Below are positions 8,695-17,357 of a stretch of DNA of 64,000 bases, in pieces. A model generated the notes under the pieces. It saw only the letters and a program-made list of their open reading frames with translations. It did not search any database and was not told the DNA's origin. Numbering within the stretch: position 1 is the first letter of the stretch; every line of letters starts with the position of its first letter. This DNA comes from Candidatus Kapaibacterium sp. (GTDB taxonomy: Bacteria > Bacteroidota > Ignavibacteria > Kapaibacteriales > UBA4661). The position numbers and the translations under genes are program-made. The DNA lies in assembly GCA_025455065.1 (NCBI GenBank), contig JALONG010000034.1, forward strand, positions 1 through 64,000. Direction: 5' to 3'.

Positions 8695-10170
8695 ATGCCC
8701 TGTTTTTCTTTGCGTTTTTATCTGACAATCTCTATCCTTTGCTCTCTCTTCTGCGGCATCAGCGCGTGCAAAAGCCTTGACACGACCGTGTCCATTCCCA
8801 CACGCACCCTACCGCAATCCTTCTCGCCTTCATTCACCGCGCAAACGAATGTTGTTAATCTTGCAACCGACACAACCACTATTGCCGCGCTTGCATGGCG
8901 CGAGTATTTTCAAGATTCCTTGCTTGTCGCGCTCATAGACACGACACTGCGGAATAATTTCGATGTCCGCATCGCCTTGCAGCGCATAGAACTTGCAGGA
9001 GCGAATGTGCAGTTTGCCAAAGGAGAGCTTTTTCCGAAAGTGCAAGCAAGTATCGGTGCGGGAGTGCGAAAGTTTGGACTCTACACGATGGACGGTGCAG
9101 GCAATGCCACGACGGATATTACGCCCGGTCGTGTTGTTCCGGTGGATTTGCCGGATTTTAGCGTTGGTGTACAAACTGTCTGGGAAGCGGACATTTGGGG
9201 GAAACTTCGCAATCGCAGCGATGCCGCAGCCGCACAGTACCTCGCAAGCGTGGAAGGGACAAGATTTTTGACGACGACACTTATTGCCGAGGTAGCAAGC
9301 GCGTACTACGAATTGCTGGCGTTAGATAGCGAATGGGAGATTTTGCGCCGCACTTTGCAAAAACAGCAAGAGTCGTTGGAAGTGATTCAACTGCAAAAAA
9401 GCACAGGGCGAGCGAATGAACTCGCGGTGCAGCAGTTCGAGGCACAGGTACTCAACACGCAAGCATTAGAACAGGAAACCCTTCAGCAAATCACCCTTCA
9501 GGAAAACCGTATTAACTTCCTTGCCGGACGTTACCCTCAACCGATTGCACGGCGGACGAAATCGTTGTTTGCTGCGCTCCCAGAGCGTATTGCTTTTGGT
9601 ATTCCTTCGCAGCTTTTGAGCAACCGGCCTGACGTGCGTGAGGCGGAATATCTCGTGCTAGCAAGTAAATTTGAACTGGAAGCAGCAAAAGCCTCCTTTT
9701 TCCCAACACTTAGCTTGAGCGCGGGCATTGGTTTTCAGGCATTCGACCCGCAGTTTTTATTTCTTTCACCTGCTTCGATTGCCTACAACGCGCTTGGTGG
9801 CTTGGTTGCACCGCTTCTGAATTGGCAAGGCTTGGAGGCACAGTTTTCGGCGGCAAAGTCGCAGCAAATTCAAGCCTTGTACCAATACCAAAAAAGCATC
9901 GTGAACGGATATGTGGAAACGGTCAATACACTTTCAATGATTGAACGTTTGCGCCGTATCGCCGACCTCAAAACCCGCCAAAGCACTACCTTAGAAAAGT
10001 CCGTTGAAACGGCAACCGACTTGTACAGAAATGCCAAAGCGACCTATTTGGAAGTGTTATTAACACAACAAAACTCGTTGCAATCACAACTTGACCTTGT
10101 GAGCGTTCAAAAACGCCAACGCCTCGCACTGGTGAATCTCTACAAGGCTCTTGGCGGAGGCTGGCGTTAG
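8695..10170 (+). CDS. Outer-membrane efflux lipoprotein (OprM/NodT family)
   Basis: The outer-membrane channel of the tripartite pump, 491 aa. The N-terminus is a lipoprotein signal with the Cys near residue 25 (GISACKSLD). Two internal repeats are visible: WREYFQDSLLVALIDTTLRNNFDVRIALQRIELAGANV with VWEADIWGKLRNRSDAA, then LLSNRPDVREAEYLVLASKFELEAAKASFFPTLSLSAGIGF. These are hallmarks of the NodT/OprM group. It follows the permease by 57 bases and completes the operon. Its stop overlaps the end of a minus-strand copied fragment. Substrate specificity comes from the permease. Confidence 0.94.
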   Translation: MPCFSLRFYLTISILCSLFCGISACKSLDTTVSIPTRTLPQSFSPSFTAQTNVVNLATDTTTIAALAWREYFQDSLLVALIDTTLRNNFDVRIALQRIELAGANVQFAKGELFPKVQASIGAGVRKFGLYTMDGAGNATTDITPGRVVPVDLPDFSVGVQTVWEADIWGKLRNRSDAAAAQYLASVEGTRFLTTTLIAEVASAYYELLALDSEWEILRRTLQKQQESLEVIQLQKSTGRANELAVQQFEAQVLNTQALEQETLQQITLQENRINFLAGRYPQPIARRTKSLFAALPERIAFGIPSQLLSNRPDVREAEYLVLASKFELEAAKASFFPTLSLSAGIGFQAFDPQFLFLSPASIAYNALGGLVAPLLNWQGLEAQFSAAKSQQIQALYQYQKSIVNGYVETVNTLSMIERLRRIADLKTRQSTTLEKSVETATDLYRNAKATYLEVLLTQQNSLQSQLDLVSVQKRQRLALVNLYKALGGGWR

Positions 10171-10304
10171 GACGATGCAAAATGGCGATTCTTTTTGGTA
10201 AGCGGATTGTGTACTACATCAATGTCAAACGCATCACGTCCGAAGGTTTCATCAATAACGTAGAATGCTACGTCGCAGGAAAATGTGCCGTAGGTGAATT
10301 TCAT
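10167..10304 (-). pseudogene. Truncated duplicate of the 5' part of the 1972-2376 gene
   Basis: A 45-codon ORF reads MKFTYGTFSCDVAFYVIDETFGRDAFDID, which matches the first 30 or so residues of the gene at 1972-2376 almost exactly, at DNA level too. After VVHNPL the similarity ends and the frame runs into the antisense of the OprM-like gene's last codons. It begins 13 bases after the phosphoesterase stop on the same strand. It looks like a remnant of a duplication or recombination. Whether it is translated is unknown. Confidence 0.7.
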
Positions 10305-10317
10305 GGTTATTGCCTCG

Positions 10318-10899
10318 TTATGTATTTCGCGCTTCAAATGGTGCTTTCCAGTGTTTTTTTGCCATAATTGCTTTCACGTCGTTGTAGGAAAGCGGGTAAA
10401 AATTATGGCAATCCACCCCCACATCAAACGACAACGACGTTTCATCATCGGGAAGCTCGCCGTGCGAATGTCCGTATAAATGCCACGTACCGTAGTGGCT
10501 CGCGTTCCAAACCCGCATGGCATAATGAAACAGCACGATAAACCGCTCGCCTTTGTGCGCATCGGCATCGCTCACGGTGAGTTCCTCATAATCCTTTATC
10601 CATGCGAAACAGTCCGCCGCGTCTCGTGCAGAGCTTTCGTGGTTGCCGGAAATGAGGTGGATTTTGCCATTCAGACGCGCCACAAGTTCCCGCACTTTAC
10701 CGGACGACATAAGCGCGAAATCGCCCAAATGATAGACGGTATCTTCTTTTCCGACTTTTTCATTCCACCGCGTTATCATCGTTTCATTCATCTCTTCCAC
10801 CGAAGAAAACGGACGTTTGGAGTATTCGATAACGTTGCGATGACCAAAATGATGGTCGGCTGTAAACCAGATATGGTCTGGGCTTTGAGGTGTGTTCAT
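10318..10899 (-). CDS. Calcineurin-like metallophosphoesterase
   Basis: A cytoplasmic dinuclear-metal phosphoesterase, 193 aa, with no signal peptide. The metal ligands appear in order: DHHFGH (15-20), HLGDFA (57-62), GNHE (85-88), FHYAMRVW (124-131) and LYGHSHG (141-147). This compact form is found in many bacteria and phages, and its substrate is usually unknown (nucleotides or phosphodiesters). Its start codon overlaps the stop of the upstream gene by ATGA, so the two are translationally coupled. The copied gene fragment at 10167 follows directly. Confidence 0.9.
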   Translation of the reverse strand: MNTPQSPDHIWFTADHHFGHRNVIEYSKRPFSSVEEMNETMITRWNEKVGKEDTVYHLGDFALMSSGKVRELVARLNGKIHLISGNHESSARDAADCFAWIKDYEELTVSDADAHKGERFIVLFHYAMRVWNASHYGTWHLYGHSHGELPDDETSLSFDVGVDCHNFYPLSYNDVKAIMAKKHWKAPFEARNT

Positions 10900-11420
10900 A
10901 GTGTTTTTGAGTAAAAATTATTCGTATTCGCGTCCGTACCAAAAGAACCAATAAGGGCTTCCCATGATGACGGAGCGTCTAATTCATCGTCCGTTGGTTG
11001 CTCTTTTTTCCAAGGGGATTCCATAAAGGCAACTATTTTGCAGCCTGTATCCATCACCACATCTATATCCCAATTAAACGGGCTGTCCGAAAGGTCATCT
11101 AATGCGTTTCCCGAATCATCGAAATAATCTTCATAACCGAGTGTCATACTCTTTACATATCCGTACAGTCTCTTAAATGCCTTCTGCTCTTCCAAAGGAA
11201 GTACCCCATTTTCGGCTAATGCTATTGTCTCATATTGCCCTGAAAACGGCGTGTATTCTTGCCCCGAAGTAAGTATAAATGCTTCTTCCAGAATATGCTA
11301 ATAAAGCCTGTCCATTGGCTGAATCATGCGGTATTTCGGAAGAATTGTCAGCACGGCACGACCATATTGACCGAGTGTGCAAGAGTGTTTCTCACGTAAT
11401 TCCGCAAGTTTTCGGCTCAT
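10896..11420 (-). pseudogene. Hypothetical gene interrupted by one in-frame amber codon
   Basis: From the ATG at 11420 one frame reads MSRKLAELREKHSC...QPMDRLY for 40 codons. It then meets a single TAG at 11298-11300 and continues without another stop as HILEEAFILTSGQEYTPFSGQYETIALAENG into the track ORF of 99 aa, which otherwise would have to begin with a TTG. The text on both sides reads as one soluble acidic protein of about 174 residues, and MDRLY-Q-HILEEAF would follow from a CAG to TAG change. Either a recent nonsense mutation or translational readthrough is possible, or a sequencing error. The family is not recognised. The 3' end overlaps the phosphoesterase start (ATGA). Confidence 0.6.
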
Positions 11421-11511
11421 TTTTTTGCAGTGAAAGATGATTGTATGCAAATGATTGTATGGAATGACAGCACAAAAATACGCTGAGGAAACATGGTAAG
11501 ATGGGGAGTTT

Positions 11512-11542
11512 AATAAGTGCGGTGAGTCTGTAAATAAGTGCG
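11512..11542. promoter_or_regulatory. Two direct repeats 21 bp apart before a LytTR gene
   Basis: AATAAGTGCG occurs at 11512-11521 and again at 11533-11542, exactly two helical turns apart. It lies about 90-120 bases before the LytTR regulator start. LytTR proteins are known to bind pairs of direct repeats with about 21-22 bp spacing. A single copy of the reverse orientation (GCACTTATT) lies at 12427-12435, before the small exported protein gene. Confidence 0.45.
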
Positions 11543-11628
11543 AAGATTTGGTGAACACTAATTCTATACTTTTCCGCCCAACTTGTGTAGATTTGTAAAA
11601 AATAACGCACATCCAAATCGTATTGAAC

Positions 11629-12375
11629 ATGACCATCCTCATCATTGACGACGAAGCAAACATCCGCGCCACGACGCGGCTTTTTGTAAGTGAAATACTC
11701 CCCGAAGCAAGCATCTACGAAGCAGACGGCGTACAAAGCGGTTTGGAGACGGTGAGCCGCATCAAACCCGACATTCTCCTTCTTGATGTAGAGATGCAGG
11801 ACGGAACAGGCTTCGACCTTATTCGCAAGGTTGCTCACCCTTCGTTTCAACTGGTGTTTATCACGGCGCATAATCAATACGCCGTCAATGCCTTTGAGTT
11901 TAGCGCGATTGATTTTGTTGTCAAGCCTGTGGATGAAGACCTCCTGAAACGTGCATTAGAGAGGTCTGTGAGCAATATTGCCTCACGAAATGAATCCACG
12001 CTCGCCAAACAAATTTCCCTTCTTCACGACCATTTGCAACATCTCAACCGTGCCGATAAAAAAATAGCTCTCCGCGACCATGATAATATCTACTTTGTGG
12101 ATGTTTCTGAGATTATTCGCTGCTCTGCCGACGGTCCTTACACCACATTCTACCTTGCTGACGGCTCGACAATCCTTGTTTCCAAAACAATGAAAGAATA
12201 CGAAGAACTACTCACCCCGCATCTGTTCTTCCGTGTGCATCATTCCCACCTCATCAATCTCCGTCATATCAAACTTTTCCGCAAGTCGGATTCTGATTTA
12301 CAGATGTCCGACGGCTCCAATGTTCCCGTTGCCACACGCAAAAAAGATGACCTCTTGAAAATCCTTTCTGCATAA
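11629..12375 (+). CDS. LytTR-family response regulator
   Basis: A two-component response regulator, 248 aa from the ATG at 11629 (the track uses a TTG two codons earlier). The receiver domain has the acidic pair at residues 7-8 (LIIDDEAN), the phosphoacceptor Asp at 53 (ILLLDVEMQDGTGFD), Thr at 79 (VFITAHNQYAV) and Lys at 99 (FVVKPVDEDLL). The C-terminal LytTR DNA-binding domain begins near 145, with VSEIIRCSADGPYTTFYLADGS and FFRVHHSHLINLRHIKLFRK. Its cognate kinase may be the LytS-like protein at 14591-16615, which is nearby but not adjacent. Two 21-bp-phased repeats upstream suggest autoregulation. Confidence 0.93.
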   Translation: MTILIIDDEANIRATTRLFVSEILPEASIYEADGVQSGLETVSRIKPDILLLDVEMQDGTGFDLIRKVAHPSFQLVFITAHNQYAVNAFEFSAIDFVVKPVDEDLLKRALERSVSNIASRNESTLAKQISLLHDHLQHLNRADKKIALRDHDNIYFVDVSEIIRCSADGPYTTFYLADGSTILVSKTMKEYEELLTPHLFFRVHHSHLINLRHIKLFRKSDSDLQMSDGSNVPVATRKKDDLLKILSA

Positions 12376-12519
12376 ATCATTCTTGCGCGTATTTGCGCCA
12401 TTCCCGCGTCTGTTAAGAAAACCCCTGCACTTATTTACACAGCCCGTTTCGTGCCGTGCCATCCCCTATTTTTGTTTCCGTACAAGCAAATACTTCTTCT
12501 TCACATAATTTTTTCCGTT

Positions 12520-12813
12520 ATGAAAAAAGCACTCATTCTCGCGGCATTTGCATTTATGCCCATTTTCTTCACTCCTACCATCTCGGAGGCTAAAGTGTAT
12601 ATCTCGTATTACAACAAAGATTCGCAAACGCATAAGTTCAAAGTGCGCATCGGCGGTACAGATAAAGAAGTGGAATTTGACAATAGCCGGACATCTTCGG
12701 TAACGATTCAAGGTGGCGGCGATGTCTGCGTGATTGAAACCAAATGCGGCAAAGTCGAAGTAAAAGACGGCGCGAAAATTGAAATCAAAGACGGCTGCAT
12801 CAAAATCATGTAA
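12520..12813 (+). CDS. Small exported hypothetical protein (97 aa)
   Basis: The start at 12520 gives a clear Sec signal peptide (MKKALILAAFAFMPIFFTPTISEA) followed by a 70-residue mature part rich in beta-forming residues (VYISYYNKDSQTHKFKVRIGG, VEVKDGAKIEIKDGCIKIM). Two Cys residues (CVIETKC) could form a disulfide. It is probably periplasmic or outer-membrane linked. It follows the LytTR regulator by 144 bases and ends in its own strong terminator, so it is a short transcription unit. Family not recognised. Confidence 0.75.
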   Translation: MKKALILAAFAFMPIFFTPTISEAKVYISYYNKDSQTHKFKVRIGGTDKEVEFDNSRTSSVTIQGGGDVCVIETKCGKVEVKDGAKIEIKDGCIKIM

Positions 12814-12875
12814 TTGTGCCAAAAGCAGAGAAAAGTACCACGCACCTTTCAATTACAACAGCCCTGTAACCCAGA

Positions 12876-12927
12876 CTGCACCTTGCCTGCGTGGTATCAA
12901 AACGGCGAGGTGCAGTTTTTGTTTTTT
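12876..12927 (+). terminator. Rho-independent terminator
   Basis: A 12-bp stem (CTGCACCTTGCC with GGCGAGGTGCAG, one wobble) is followed by TTTTTGTTTTTT. It ends the small exported protein gene. Confidence 0.9.
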
Positions 12928-13001
12928 CGCCTGTATGCCGCTTATCATCAAGCGTTCAGGCACGTTAATCAATCCTATTTTCACAACTTTTTTGAAGAAT
13001 A

Positions 13002-13571
13002 ATGAACACAACTTTTTCTCCTTCTAACGTCGCAAAACGCTCATTGTTTCTTGCGTTTGCGGCAATGATCATGATAGTTTCCGTACAGAAATCATCAGCA
13101 CAATTCGGACCCAACGCAAATTTTAAGAACAAAGATTTATTCGTCGGCGCACACTTGGGACTTGGCGGCGGCTGGTATTCGGGCTTTGGTCCGGTCGTTA
13201 ATGTGGAATACGGCGTATTGCCGCAACTTGGCGTAACAGCAAGCGCGGGCTTTTTCAGCTATACCGATGTGTATTCAACGTATTCGTGGACGTACACGTC
13301 CATTCCGATTATCATCGGCGCAAATTGGCACTTCGATTTGCTGAAAGTAAAACAACTCGACACGTGGGTAGGCGCAGGAGCAGGTTATACTTTCGGTTCA
13401 TGGTCATCCAGCGACCCAGACCGTGCCTATCGTGGCTCTGTGGGCAGCTATTTTTCGTGGGATGGACGCTTGGGCGCACGATATTATTTCACCGATAAAC
13501 TCGCTGCAAAACTTGAACTTGGCTATTGGTCATTAGGATATTTGCGGCTTGGCGTAGATTTCAAACTCTAA
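13002..13571 (+). CDS. Outer-membrane beta-barrel protein
   Basis: A 189-aa exported protein: signal peptide through SVQKSSAQ, then alternating aromatic and glycine-rich strands (VGAHLGLGGGWYSGFGPVVNVEYGVLPQLGVTASAGFF). It ends with strands of the kind seen in small porin-like barrels (LAAKLELGYWSLGYLRLGVDFKL). About eight strands can be counted by eye. It has no enzymatic motif. A terminator follows at once, so it is monocistronic. Its role could be structural or adhesive. Confidence 0.8.
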   Translation: MNTTFSPSNVAKRSLFLAFAAMIMIVSVQKSSAQFGPNANFKNKDLFVGAHLGLGGGWYSGFGPVVNVEYGVLPQLGVTASAGFFSYTDVYSTYSWTYTSIPIIIGANWHFDLLKVKQLDTWVGAGAGYTFGSWSSSDPDRAYRGSVGSYFSWDGRLGARYYFTDKLAAKLELGYWSLGYLRLGVDFKL

Positions 13572-13588
13572 ATTCGTCATCTTTTGCA

Positions 13589-13628
13589 GAGACTTGTCAA
13601 ATTTTTTGGCAGGTCTCGTTTTTTTTTC
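13589..13628 (+). terminator. Rho-independent terminator
   Basis: GAGACTTGTCA pairs with TGGCAGGTCTC (wobbles allowed), followed by a long T run. It ends the beta-barrel gene. Confidence 0.85.
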
Positions 13629-13736
13629 TGCGTAGGCAATCTTGGCGTGATTTCGTATTTTCATAAATCCTTATTCAAGCGCATAAAACCTCAATATCTT
13701 GCGCATTTTCGCTCAAAGTTTTGGAAAGAAAACGTG

Positions 13737-14513
13737 ATGATACGACGATTATTCATGCTGATAGTTGTCAGCGTATTGTACTCAACATTTCTTCGTTTTT
13801 GCACAATGGAAACTCTTGCACAAGACCTCGACAAACAAGCAACAATCACGGTTTCAGGCTCGGCAGAAATTCGTGTGCCGCCGAACGAGGTGGTAATTTC
13901 GATAGAAGTACAAAAATTGAATAAAGATCTTCCGACGGCAAAAAAAATGAATGACGAAACTGTTGCGAAAATCCTTGATTTGACGCGCCGTTTCGCTGTT
14001 CAAAAGGAAAATGTGCAGACGAATTACATCACGGTGGATATGCTCTACGATGTTGCAACCGAATATGGCAAACGGCTGTACGATGCTGACGGCGTAGAGA
14101 AGCGAGTTTTTAGAGGCTATAATGTCTCAAAGACCGTCATTGTGAGGCTTACAGAGATTTCACGGTTTGAAGATTTTTTTGCGGAACTGGTCAAAACAGG
14201 ACTGAGTGAAGTGAAAAATGTAACCTTCGGCACATCTAAACTCCGCGAAAACCGCGATAAAGCCCGCGAACAAGCCATGAAAGCCGCCAAAGAAAAAGCG
14301 ACCGCAATGGCAGCAGCTATCGGACAAGGCATCGGAAAAGCGGTGAAAATTACGGAACATTCCCCAACATATAGCGGATTTCAGGCACAACAAAACGTAA
14401 TGAATTTTTCGGGAAATGGCTCAGGCACAAGTGAATATGAGGGTTCGGAGACATTTGCTCCGGGTACAATCAAAGTAACAGCCCAAGTGAGCGTTACATT
14501 TCTTTTGCAATGA
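13737..14513 (+). CDS. SIMPL domain (DUF541) exported protein
   Basis: The start at 13737 (MIRRLFMLIVVSVLYSTFLRF) gives a signal or anchor segment; the track start 51 codons earlier runs through the preceding terminator and is rejected. The mature protein begins with the SIMPL signature (ATITVSGSAEIRVPPNEVVISIEVQKLNKD) and carries the family's later elements (YNVSKTVIVRLTEISRFEDFFAELVKTGL; ARE QAMKAAKEKATAMAAAIGQ; final strand IKVTAQVSVTFLL). Periplasmic SIMPL proteins such as BP26/Omp28 form ring oligomers, but the role is unclear. It is 258 aa, normal for the family, and closes at a bidirectional terminator. Confidence 0.88.
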   Translation: MIRRLFMLIVVSVLYSTFLRFCTMETLAQDLDKQATITVSGSAEIRVPPNEVVISIEVQKLNKDLPTAKKMNDETVAKILDLTRRFAVQKENVQTNYITVDMLYDVATEYGKRLYDADGVEKRVFRGYNVSKTVIVRLTEISRFEDFFAELVKTGLSEVKNVTFGTSKLRENRDKAREQAMKAAKEKATAMAAAIGQGIGKAVKITEHSPTYSGFQAQQNVMNFSGNGSGTSEYEGSETFAPGTIKVTAQVSVTFLLQ

Positions 14514-14542
14514 AGTAAAAAGTTCTTCCCCTGATACATTCA

Positions 14543-14585
14543 AAAAAGCTGCAACACTTTATCCTGTTAATAGTTGCAGCTTTTT
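14543..14585. terminator. Bidirectional terminator between convergent genes
   Basis: AAAAAGCTGCAAC pairs perfectly with GTTGCAGCTTTTT (13 bp). The A run on one side and T run on the other serve both the SIMPL gene (plus) and the histidine kinase gene (minus). Confidence 0.92.
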
Positions 14586-14590
14586 CTGTA

Positions 14591-16615
14591 TTATTCATTC
14601 CCCAAAAGTGGCAACCGTATTCGCACTTCCACACCGCCCGCCGTGCGCTCTTCAATCTTTACGCCAATACCGTCAGCTCCTTTTTTCATGACCTTCGGAG
14701 CAAGTAATCGCAAGCGTTCTTGGGTGATTTCTACCGCCCGCGAGCGGTGCTGCGTTTCTTCGCTGCCTTCGTGCTGCTCTTTTTTTCTGAAGCCGCGCCC
14801 GTTGTCTGTGATGCGAATTTCCAAAAGGGAAAAATCCTGCTGAAAGTGCATCACAATCAAGCCTTTTTCGCCACCAGAGCCTTCTTGCAAACCTCTGAAA
14901 CCGTGTTCAATACTATTCTCCAAAAATGGCTCCAAGAGCATACTCGGAATCATTGTCGTCTCTGCATCCAGCGCAGAATCAATATGTACTTCGTAGTCAA
15001 ATGCTCCGTTGAGTCTTGTTTGCTGAATGCTGAGGTATTTTTCGGCAAAGGCGAGTTCTTCCGAAATCGGCACAATGTCTTGATACGAACTTTCCAGTGA
15101 TTGCCGCATCACGGCAGCAATTTTGGAAAGATATTTTGCCGAATCACGAGGATTTGCACCGCTCACAAGGTGGTGCTGCACCGACGAAAGCGCATTGAAC
15201 CACAAGTGAGGATTGAGGCGGGTTCTGAGCAATCGCGACTCCGTTTCGGCGATGCGCTGCTGCGCTTGCAAACGCCGTTGGCGGAAAAGCAATACTCCCA
15301 AAATGACGACCAAAGTCGCACCGATACTCACGCCCACAAGAGCAAAATTGCGCTGTTGAAGTTGCAAGGATTGTACTTCCGTTGTGAAGCGGAGTTCGGT
15401 GAGTTGTTGTTCTTTCTTTTTCGCTTCGGTGAAACTGATGAGCGCGTTTAGTTGCTTTTGTTTTGCCGCAGATAATATACTGTCACGAATGGTGGCTTGT
15501 CGCTCAAAATGATACAACGCTTTTTCATAATTTTTTTCCTGCTTGTAAATATCGGCAAGAAGTTCGTGCAATTCTGCTGTTCTTGCGGGAACATTATTGA
15601 ACGCACCGTTATTTTTGAGGTACGCTGCAAATGCCTTTTCTGCAAAAGTATGTGCCTGCGTATAATCACGCTCAGCAAAATATGCTTTTGCAAGCAGTTC
15701 GTATCCGTCCACTAGTAAATCTTCCAGTTCTGCTTCTGGTGCTAATTGCAAAATCTGCCTTGCAAGGCTCATTACTTCTTGTGTTTTGCCTTGCTCTTGC
15801 CGAATGATTGCCATATTGAGCAACCCGTTGAGATTGAACTCATCGTCGGAAATTTTTGCACCGTATTCCCTGCACAACTGGGCATATTTCCACGCACTAT
15901 CAAACTGTTTTGTAGCAATAAAAAATGTCGAAAACATCAAAGCAGCATCAGCACTGGTTTTGGGTTTCCGAAGTTCCTCTGCTATTTGTAATCCTTTGCG
16001 CAAGTATGGCTCTGCTTCGTCGTAGCGTTTCAAATCTGAAAGTAATGTACCAAGATTACTGTTTCCGGTGCTTGCCGATGAATTAAGAGGGATTTTTTCT
16101 GACTGTTTGACCGCATCCATAGTTGCTTTGATGCTATTTTCTATATCACCTAATTCGTAATAATACGCCCCTAACCGCCCTTGAATGAGCACAATATTCA
16201 TTCGTGTCGCATCATTCATCGTATCATTCCGCATGAGTGTCAGTGCTTTATTCGCCATCGTAATTGCTTCAGCAAGACTATCCGAGAAAGCATAAATCTG
16301 AGCAAAATTCAAGTATGCCTGCACCGTTCCACCTACACTGCCGATTTCTTCCGACACTTTTAATAATTTCCCTGAATACTTCCGAACGGTGTCTTTGCTA
16401 GCATTGTCAGGATTATAGAGAAAATGTTCTGTCATTTTCATATATGCTGCTCGCAAGCGTTGGTCAGGCTTTGCAGGAAGTTTTTCGAGAGAATCAATCG
16501 TTCGCCGCAACCGCATAGACACAACATCCTCATTATGTTGGGCAGCATACAAGGTTTGTGTGCCTATCACCAGAGTGAGAACCGACAGAAAGCAAGTCAT
16601 TCGACAAAAACGCAT
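14591..16615 (-). CDS. TPR-containing LytS/YehU-type sensor histidine kinase
   Basis: Start at 16615 (MRFCRMTCFLSVLTLVIGTQTLYA) gives a signal peptide and 674 aa. A long periplasmic part of helical tetratricopeptide-like repeats follows (TGNSNLGTLLSDLKRYDEAEPYLRKGLQIAEEL, YELLAKAYFAERDYTQAHTFAEKAF). Next come a coiled coil, one membrane helix (FALVGVSIGATLVVILGVLLF) and the His_kinase/HATPase part. The phosphorylated His is in RLNPHLWFNALSSVQHHL, where the family usually has NPHFLFN. The N box (LEPFLENSIEHGF) and G box (ITDNGRGF) are intact. Such kinases pair with LytTR regulators; candidates lie at 11629 and 54207. It is 73 bases downstream of the T9SS-cargo gene on the same strand, with no terminator seen between them. 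Confidence 0.92.
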   Translation of the reverse strand: MRFCRMTCFLSVLTLVIGTQTLYAAQHNEDVVSMRLRRTIDSLEKLPAKPDQRLRAAYMKMTEHFLYNPDNASKDTVRKYSGKLLKVSEEIGSVGGTVQAYLNFAQIYAFSDSLAEAITMANKALTLMRNDTMNDATRMNIVLIQGRLGAYYYELGDIENSIKATMDAVKQSEKIPLNSSASTGNSNLGTLLSDLKRYDEAEPYLRKGLQIAEELRKPKTSADAALMFSTFFIATKQFDSAWKYAQLCREYGAKISDDEFNLNGLLNMAIIRQEQGKTQEVMSLARQILQLAPEAELEDLLVDGYELLAKAYFAERDYTQAHTFAEKAFAAYLKNNGAFNNVPARTAELHELLADIYKQEKNYEKALYHFERQATIRDSILSAAKQKQLNALISFTEAKKKEQQLTELRFTTEVQSLQLQQRNFALVGVSIGATLVVILGVLLFRQRRLQAQQRIAETESRLLRTRLNPHLWFNALSSVQHHLVSGANPRDSAKYLSKIAAVMRQSLESSYQDIVPISEELAFAEKYLSIQQTRLNGAFDYEVHIDSALDAETTMIPSMLLEPFLENSIEHGFRGLQEGSGGEKGLIVMHFQQDFSLLEIRITDNGRGFRKKEQHEGSEETQHRSRAVEITQERLRLLAPKVMKKGADGIGVKIEERTAGGVEVRIRLPLLGNE

Positions 16616-16688
16616 AATACACCAATAATTGAAACTAATGGAACGGGTAATTACTGACACAGCCACGGAAGAATTGTTGCCATGTAGC

Positions 16689-17357
16689 TTAACGCCCTAT
16701 CCGTAAGGGCTGAAACCACGTCATCATGGACGTTTGTAAGCGCACAAAATACGCACCGTTTACTAATGACCAATGACGAATATCCAATGACCGCTCGTGC
16801 TCCCCTGCGGACAAGGTTTCATCAAGCACGTGCGCCACTTCCTGACCAAGTGTATTGTAAACGTTCAGCGAAACACGTTCCGTTTTTGGTAGTGTAAATT
16901 TCACAGTAACAAGGTTTTGTACTGGGTTTGGGGCGACGTGGAGTGCCGCTTTATATGTCAGTGTGTTTTGAATACTCGTTAAGCGCATTGCCGTAAACGA
17001 ACGTGCTTGCGACCATTCGCTAACCTGCATTTCCGTAGCGGTTATTCGTCTGGCACGAACACGCCAATACACCGTTGTTCCGGGGAAAATCTCGCCGATA
17101 GTGCGTCGTGTAATCGTTGGTGCTATCATCGAATCACGCTGTACAGTCGTGAAAAACACGGGGTCTCCCGACACGTGTAGGTCATAGAATGTTGCACCCT
17201 GAACGAGGCTCCATTCTAACGTTGTGAACAATGGTGTATTTTCTGCTTTATCAGGCGGTTGAAGAAGCATTGGTGCCGGCAGTGCTGTTTGAGACCAAAC
17301 CTCAGCGCACCACACTATCACAAGAAGTACAATCGCAAGAGTCCGTTGCATTTTCAT
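16689..17357 (-). CDS. T9SS-sorted protein with fibronectin III-like domain
   Basis: A 222-aa product from the ATG at 17357, which overlaps the stop of the upstream gene (ATGA). A signal peptide (TLAIVLLVIVWCAEVWSQ) is followed by a fibronectin type III-like fold (PAPMLLQPPDKAENTPLFTTLEWSLVQGATFYDLHVS, TVYWRVRARR). The sorting domain follows (VAPNPVQNLVTVKFTLPKTERVSLNVYNTLGQEVAHVLDETLSAGEHERSLDIRHWSL). It is the last gene of the three-gene cargo run 20763-16689. The body is small, so it may be a binding or adhesion module and not an enzyme. Confidence 0.85.
   Translation of the reverse strand: MKMQRTLAIVLLVIVWCAEVWSQTALPAPMLLQPPDKAENTPLFTTLEWSLVQGATFYDLHVSGDPVFFTTVQRDSMIAPTITRRTIGEIFPGTTVYWRVRARRITATEMQVSEWSQARSFTAMRLTSIQNTLTYKAALHVAPNPVQNLVTVKFTLPKTERVSLNVYNTLGQEVAHVLDETLSAGEHERSLDIRHWSLVNGAYFVRLQTSMMTWFQPLRIGR

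Noticed and set aside
11298-11714. Minus-strand ORF of 138 aa as an own gene
   Set aside because: Its first 98 codons run antisense to the LytTR gene and through its promoter; only the last 40 codons are taken, as the start of the amber-split gene.
13584-13736. N-terminal 51 codons of the SIMPL ORF in the track
   Set aside because: They overlap a strong terminator, and the signal segment starts only at 13737.
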